Source: an uncultured Thermomonas sp.
GTDB lineage: Bacteria; Pseudomonadota; Gammaproteobacteria; Xanthomonadales; Xanthomonadaceae
Length of the DNA: 10,518 nt
Direction: 5' to 3'
Assembly: GCA_946480065.1 (NCBI GenBank)
Contig: CAMLJA010000045.1
Location: 1-10,518 of the forward strand
Shown one piece after another: positions 7,136 to 10,518 of this stretch. The notes below the pieces were generated by a model. That model was not told where the DNA came from. It searched no databases and saw only the letters and a program-made list of their open reading frames with translations. The position numbers and the translations under genes were made by a program. The first letter of the stretch is position 1; each line of letters begins with the position of its first letter.

Positions 7136-7167
7136 GACGACTTGCCACGCCCCAGGCGGGAGGCGGC

Positions 7168-8538
7168 TCAGCCCTGGGCGTCGCCCTGCCCCGCCCGCGC
7201 TTGGCGGCGCGCTTCGCGCAGGGCGTCCAGCTTCTCCTTCAGCCGGCCCTCCATGCCGCGCGCCGTGGGCGCGTAATAGACCTTCTCGCCCAGCGCGTCC
7301 GGGAAGCCGGTCTGGCCCAGCGCCACGCCGCCGTCCACGTCGTGGTCGTACTGGTATTCGCGCCCGTAACCGAGCGACTTCATCAGGCCGGTCGGCGCGT
7401 TGCGGATGTGCAGCGGCACCTCGAGGCTGCCGTGCGCGTCCACGTCGGCCCGCGCCGCCTTCCAGGCCACGTAGCCGGCGTTCGACTTGGCGGTGCTGGC
7501 CAGGTACAGGGTGAGCTGCGCCAGCGCCAGGTCGCCCTCCGGCGAACCCAGGCGGTCGTGCGCCTGCCAGGCCTCGATCGCCATCTGCAGCGCGCGCGGA
7601 TCGGCCAGCCCGATGTCCTCTACCGCCATTCGCGTGAGCCGGCGCGCCAGGTAGGACGGATCCGCGCCGCCGTCCAGCATCCGCGCCAGCCAGTAGAGCG
7701 CGGCGTCGGGGTTGGAGCTGCGCACGCACTTGTGCAGCGCCGAGATCTGGTCGTAGAAGCCGTCCCCGCCCTTGTCGAACCGGCGGGTGCGGTCGGCCAG
7801 CACCTGGTGCAGGGTGTGCTCGCCCACCAGCCCGCCCTCGCCCGCCGCGATGTCGGCCGCGATTTCCAGCAGCGTCAGGGCGCGCCGCACGTCGCCATCG
7901 GCGGCCGCGGCGATGTCGCGCAGCGCCGCCGGCGAGACCTGGAGGCCGCGCCCGCCCAGCCCGCGTTCCGCGTCGTCCAGCGCACGCGCCAGCGCGCGTT
8001 CGATGTCCGCGGCAGAGACCGCTTCCAGCACGTGCACGCGGCAGCGCGACAGCAGCGCGGAATTGAGCTCGAACGACGGATTCTCGGTGGTGGCGCCGAC
8101 GAACAGGATGCTGCCGCGCTCGATGTGCGGCAGGAACGCGTCCTGCTGGGTCTTGTTGAAGCGGTGCACCTCGTCGACGAAGAGCACGGTGCGGCGGCCG
8201 GCCTCGAAGCGCGCCTGCGCCTGCGCCAGCACCTCGCGCACCTGCGGCAGGCCGGACAGGACCGCGGAGATCGCCACGAACTCGGCGTCGGCATAGCGCG
8301 CCAGCAGCAGGGCCAGCGTGGTCTTGCCGCAGCCGGGCGGCCCCCACAGCACCATGGAATGCACGTGGCCGCGCTCGATGGCGCGGCGCAAGGCGGAGTC
8401 GGGAGAGAGGAGGCGACGCTGGCCGACGATCTCGTCCAGCGACTGCGGCCGCATGCGCTCCGCCAGCGGACGCAAGGCCGCGGATTCGGCGCTGCCTGCG
8501 AGCAAGTCGGGGGTCGGGGTGCTGCGGGGCCTGGCCAC
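7168..8538 (-). CDS. rarA: Replication-associated recombination protein RarA (MgsA), AAA+ ATPase
   Basis: 456-residue AAA+ ATPase of the RarA/MgsA/WRNIP1 family, related to clamp-loader ATPases and acting at stalled replication forks. Visible motifs: PLAERMRPQSLDEIVGQ near the N-terminus, Walker A GPPGCGKT (residues 66-73), Walker B LFVDEVH (119-125), sensor 1 ATTENP (149-154), an SRC arginine-finger segment (164-166), and sensor 2 around GDVRRAL. The C-terminal MgsA tetramerisation domain contains DPSYLARRLTRMAVEDIGLADP and the SNAGYVAW and YGREYQYDHD blocks. The start is GTG at 8538: an in-frame TAG lies just upstream, and the next Met (codon 29) would cut into the conserved N-terminal motif. 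The ribosome site is weak. It is 23 bases downstream of the preceding minus-strand gene, so probably in an operon with it and lolA. Confidence 0.96.
   Translation of the reverse strand: MARPRSTPTPDLLAGSAESAALRPLAERMRPQSLDEIVGQRRLLSPDSALRRAIERGHVHSMVLWGPPGCGKTTLALLLARYADAEFVAISAVLSGLPQVREVLAQAQARFEAGRRTVLFVDEVHRFNKTQQDAFLPHIERGSILFVGATTENPSFELNSALLSRCRVHVLEAVSAADIERALARALDDAERGLGGRGLQVSPAALRDIAAAADGDVRRALTLLEIAADIAAGEGGLVGEHTLHQVLADRTRRFDKGGDGFYDQISALHKCVRSSNPDAALYWLARMLDGGADPSYLARRLTRMAVEDIGLADPRALQMAIEAWQAHDRLGSPEGDLALAQLTLYLASTAKSNAGYVAWKAARADVDAHGSLEVPLHIRNAPTGLMKSLGYGREYQYDHDVDGGVALGQTGFPDALGEKVYYAPTARGMEGRLKEKLDALREARRQARAGQGDAQG
7184..7191 (-). other. KOPS-type octamer pointing left
   Basis: CCCTGCCC on the + strand, so GGGCAGGG on the minus strand, within the 3' end of rarA. 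It lies on the far side of the dif-like site and is also oriented towards it. Confidence 0.35.
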
Positions 8539-8561
8539 CCGCGGATTCTAGCGTGCGCCGG

Positions 8562-9254
8562 TCAGCGGGCGGCCAGGGCGTTGCCGCTGTCGACCACGTC
8601 GAAATCGTACTGCGGGTCCAGCCAGCGTCCGGCCGCATGGTCGTACAGCGCGCGCACAGTGACCGGCACGCGGTCGGCACCGTCGAACACCGCGGTGCCG
8701 CGGGCCTGGACAACGTAACGGCTGCCGTCGTCGTCCACGATCCGGGCCTGGCCCAGGCTCACGTCGACGGCGTTCGACTGGAATTCGGCATCCATCGCCG
8801 AATCCACCGCCTTGCGCAACGCGGCCAGCGGCAGCGCGTCGGCCGAGCGGACCTGCGCCAGGTTGGCGCCAAGGGTCATGTGCGGGCTCTCCACCACCAT
8901 GGCGCTGGTGTCGTAGAGCGCCTCGAAGCGGACCGGCAGCCAGGACTGCGCGCCCTCGAAGCGGATCTTCGCCTCGCCCTGCAGCGACAGGTCGCGCAGG
9001 CTCACGCGCTGGCTGCGCACGTCGCCGAGCTGCAGTTCGATCTTCTGCCCTTCGAAGCGCGACTGCAGCGCCCCGATCAGCGCCGCGGCAGTGGCGGCAT
9101 CGATCTGCTGCTGGGCCTTCAGGTCCTCCACCAGCGCGGCCGGCGCGGCCGCCGGGGTCGCCTTGCCTACCACCAGCACCGGGGCGTCGGTACCCGCCAC
9201 CACCGAGCCGGCAACAACGGATCCCAACAGCGTGGCGAGCATCAGGCGGTGCAT
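8562..9254 (-). CDS. Secreted protein of unknown function with internal duplication
   Basis: 230-residue protein I do not recognise. Residues 1-21 form a signal peptide (MLATLLGSVVAGSVVAG), followed by an Ala/Pro-rich segment and a helical stretch (residues 40-65). Two similar beta-rich units follow: residues 67-115 and 158-205. Both begin Phe-x5-Asp/Glu-Val/Leu-x-Leu-Gly, both contain a PV-x-x-x-ALYD ending (VRFEALYD at 108-115, VTVRALYD at 198-205), and they align with a one-residue gap. No cysteines and no membrane segment beyond the signal are present, so it is probably periplasmic. The ATG at 9254 has GAGGAA six bases upstream; the longer open frame that overlaps lolA is a shadow. Its place between lolA and rarA suggests co-transcription but does not reveal a job. 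Confidence 0.85.
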   Translation of the reverse strand: MHRLMLATLLGSVVAGSVVAGTDAPVLVVGKATPAAAPAALVEDLKAQQQIDAATAAALIGALQSRFEGQKIELQLGDVRSQRVSLRDLSLQGEAKIRFEGAQSWLPVRFEALYDTSAMVVESPHMTLGANLAQVRSADALPLAALRKAVDSAMDAEFQSNAVDVSLGQARIVDDDGSRYVVQARGTAVFDGADRVPVTVRALYDHAAGRWLDPQYDFDVVDSGNALAAR

Positions 9255-9273
9255 GGCGCGTTCCTCGTGGAGT

Positions 9274-9300
9274 ACGGGGCCAGCATCCCGCAGGCCCCGT
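9274..9300 (-). other. Stem-loop upstream of the duplicated secreted protein gene
   Basis: A perfect 8-bp inverted repeat, ACGGGGCC (9274-9281) and GGCCCCGT (9293-9300), with an 11-base loop. On the minus strand it lies between lolA and the next gene, close before that gene's ribosome site. No T-run follows, so it is more likely an RNA stability or attenuation element than a classic terminator. Its function is inferred only from position. Confidence 0.35.
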
Positions 9301-9315
9301 CGAGCGCGCGTGACA

Positions 9316-9341
9316 GCGGCGGCCGCAGCCTGAACCGCCGC
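9316..9341 (-). terminator. Possible GC hairpin after lolA
   Basis: Inverted repeat GCGGCGG (9316-9322) / CCGCCGC (9335-9341), 7 bp with a 12-base loop, 11 bases after the lolA stop. No T-run follows, and repeats of this composition arise easily in such GC-rich DNA, so the call is weak. Confidence 0.22.
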
Positions 9342-9352
9342 CGACCGCCGGC

Positions 9353-9970
9353 TCAGCCGCCGATCACGTCCACGCCCTTGCCCGGCACGAACACGAAGGT
9401 GTTCCTGGCGAACGTCGGGTTGCGCTTCCAGCCGCTGAACGCGATCACGGTGCGGCGGCCCAGGGCATCCACGTATTCCATGCGCGCCAGGCCGGCGTCG
9501 CCAAAGCCCAGGCGCGCGCTCCTGAAGCCCGCCTCCGGGTCGCGCGGCGCGATCTGCAGCCACTCCAGGCCGGAGGCCGTGCCCGCTTCCTTGACCACGA
9601 AGTCGCGGTCCAGGCGCGAGGGATCCAGCAGCACCGCCAGCGGGCTGTTGGCCTCTTCCGCGCCCTGCGGGCGGCGGCTGGCCTGCTTCAGGTCCGGGTC
9701 GTACACCCAGACGGTCTTGCCGTCGGCCACCACCACCTGGGGGTACGGCTTCACGTATTCCCAGCGGAACAGGCGCGGCGCGGAGACCGCCACGCGGCCG
9801 GTCGAGGCCTCCTTCTGCCTGCCCCGCGCGTCGAACACCTGCTGGCTGAACTGGCCGTCGAGACCCTTCAGGCCCTTGGTGAAGGCGGCCAGGTCATCGC
9901 GCGCGCCGGCGGAGGCGAGGTTGCTGGCCAGCAGCAGCGCGGTGGACAGCACGGTGGGGACGATGCGCAT
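9353..9970 (-). CDS. lolA: Outer-membrane lipoprotein carrier protein LolA
   Basis: 205-residue periplasmic chaperone that accepts lipoproteins from LolCDE and carries them to LolB at the outer membrane. The signal peptide is residues 1-21 (LSTALLLASNLASA, cleavage after ASA). The mature protein shows the LolA fold signature: LDGQFSQQVFDARGR, a GRVAVSAPRLFRWEYVKPYPQ block with the conserved Phe-Arg-Trp-Glu-Tyr, VADGKTVWVYDPDLKQ, and the C-terminal FVFVPGKGVDVIGG. Length is normal. The ATG at 9970 is preceded by AGGAG at eight bases. It lies 110 bases downstream of ftsK on the same strand, an arrangement widespread in gammaproteobacteria. That gap has several overlapping GC-rich inverted repeats but no promoter I can support. 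Confidence 0.96.
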   Translation of the reverse strand: MRIVPTVLSTALLLASNLASAGARDDLAAFTKGLKGLDGQFSQQVFDARGRQKEASTGRVAVSAPRLFRWEYVKPYPQVVVADGKTVWVYDPDLKQASRRPQGAEEANSPLAVLLDPSRLDRDFVVKEAGTASGLEWLQIAPRDPEAGFRSARLGFGDAGLARMEYVDALGRRTVIAFSGWKRNPTFARNTFVFVPGKGVDVIGG

Positions 9971-10080
9971 CGGAAAGGCTCCTGGATCGGTATGCGCCGC
10001 AGTGTCGCGCGGGAAAGCTGAATGCGTCGCGACGATGCGTCCCCACGCGTCGCGGGGAGGCGTCCTGCGTTGCCGCGGAT

Positions 10081-10518
10081 TCAGGGGCGCGGCGGCGGCG
10101 GCGCTAGCACCGTGCGGTCGCCGTTGTGCTCCGGCGTGCTGACGATGCCGGCCGCTTCCATCGCCTCGATCAGGCGCGCGGCGCGGTTGTAGCCGATCTT
10201 CAGCCGGCGCTGCACGCCGGAGATCGACGCACGGCGGGTCTCGGTGACGATCTGCACCGCCTGGTCGTACAGCGGGTCGGCCTCGGGGTCGTCGCTGGCG
10301 GCCGCCTCGGGCAGCCCGTTCGCGCCCACGCTGCTGCCGTCGTACAGGGTCTGCGCCTCTTCCAGCACGCCTTCGATGTAGTCCGGCCCGCCCGACTGCT
10401 TGAGGTTCTCGACCACCCGGTGCACTTCCTCGTCGGACACGAAGGCGCCGTGCACGCGCTCCGGCATCGCGGTGCCGGGCGGCAGGTAGAGCATGTCGCC
10501 GTGGCCCAGCAGGGTTTC
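10081..10518 (-). CDS. ftsK: DNA translocase FtsK, C-terminal part only
   Basis: The last 145 codons of FtsK; the rest lies beyond the right edge, and the frame is open to base 10518. The segment begins at the end of the RecA-like motor ([15 protein letters not shown], then [19 protein letters not shown]) and continues through an acidic linker into the winged-helix gamma domain ([45 protein letters not shown]), which reads KOPS motifs and contacts XerD. It ends in a Pro-rich tail. In the cell it pumps chromosome termini towards the septum and activates XerCD at dif. That is notable because a dif-like site is about 3.9 kb away in this window. Confidence 0.97.
   Translation of the reverse strand, partial: ETLLGHGDMLYLPPGTAMPERVHGAFVSDEEVHRVVENLKQSGGPDYIEGVLEEAQTLYDGSSVGANGLPEAAASDDPEADPLYDQAVQIVTETRRASISGVQRRLKIGYNRAARLIEAMEAAGIVSTPEHNGDRTVLAPPPPRP

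Noticed and set aside
6551..8713. Long minus-strand open frame covering rarA and crcB
   Set aside because: It is a frame shadow of rarA. The true rarA frame has all AAA+ motifs, and crcB is convincing on the other strand.

Overview
The window is GC-rich DNA with the gene content and order of a gammaproteobacterium of the Xanthomonadaceae/Lysobacteraceae type (Lysobacter, Luteimonas, Pseudoxanthomonas and relatives). The assignment rests on the base composition, on the ftsK-lolA-rarA-crcB neighbourhood, and on a dif-like site whose core matches my recollection of the Xanthomonas version. I cannot name a species from sequence alone.

Left part (1-6159, all genes on the + strand): a copper-resistance block. 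It starts inside a periplasmic multicopper oxidase (copA, PcoA type). Next come the outer-membrane protein CopB with a 15-bp tandem repeat coding for a His/Met-rich segment, and a lipobox-bearing DUF411/CopG-type copper-binding protein. A MerR-type promoter then begins exactly at the DUF411 stop codon. It leads into a CueR-like regulator and a P1B-type Cu+/Ag+ exporting ATPase with YHS and CPMHP/CPFCGM metal-binding domains at its N-terminus. copA/copB and merR/ATPase each overlap by four bases (ATGA), which suggests translational coupling. Together they form a whole-envelope copper system: cytosolic sensing and export, periplasmic oxidation and sequestration, and outer-membrane binding.

Junction (6154-6181): the stop codon of the ATPase lies inside a 28-bp sequence that matches the E. 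coli dif site at 22 of 28 positions on the minus strand. It has a XerD-type arm, a 6-bp centre and a XerC-type arm. It is the only clearly AT-rich stretch in the window and separates the copper block from the housekeeping genes. All three exact GGGCAGGG (KOPS-type) motifs I found point towards it, and the predominant gene strand switches there. It is therefore either the chromosomal dif, with the copper block adjacent to or integrated at it, or the end of a Xer-exploiting mobile element.

Right part (6207-10518): a small secreted DUF4124 protein (-), the fluoride channel crcB (+), then a minus-strand series reading leftwards: ftsK (3' end only), lolA, a secreted protein of unknown function with an internal duplication, and rarA. 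FtsK is the translocase that activates XerCD at dif, so its gene lies about 4 kb from the dif-like site. No RNA genes, CRISPR arrays, transposases or integrases are visible. There is no gene-free stretch over 300 bases.
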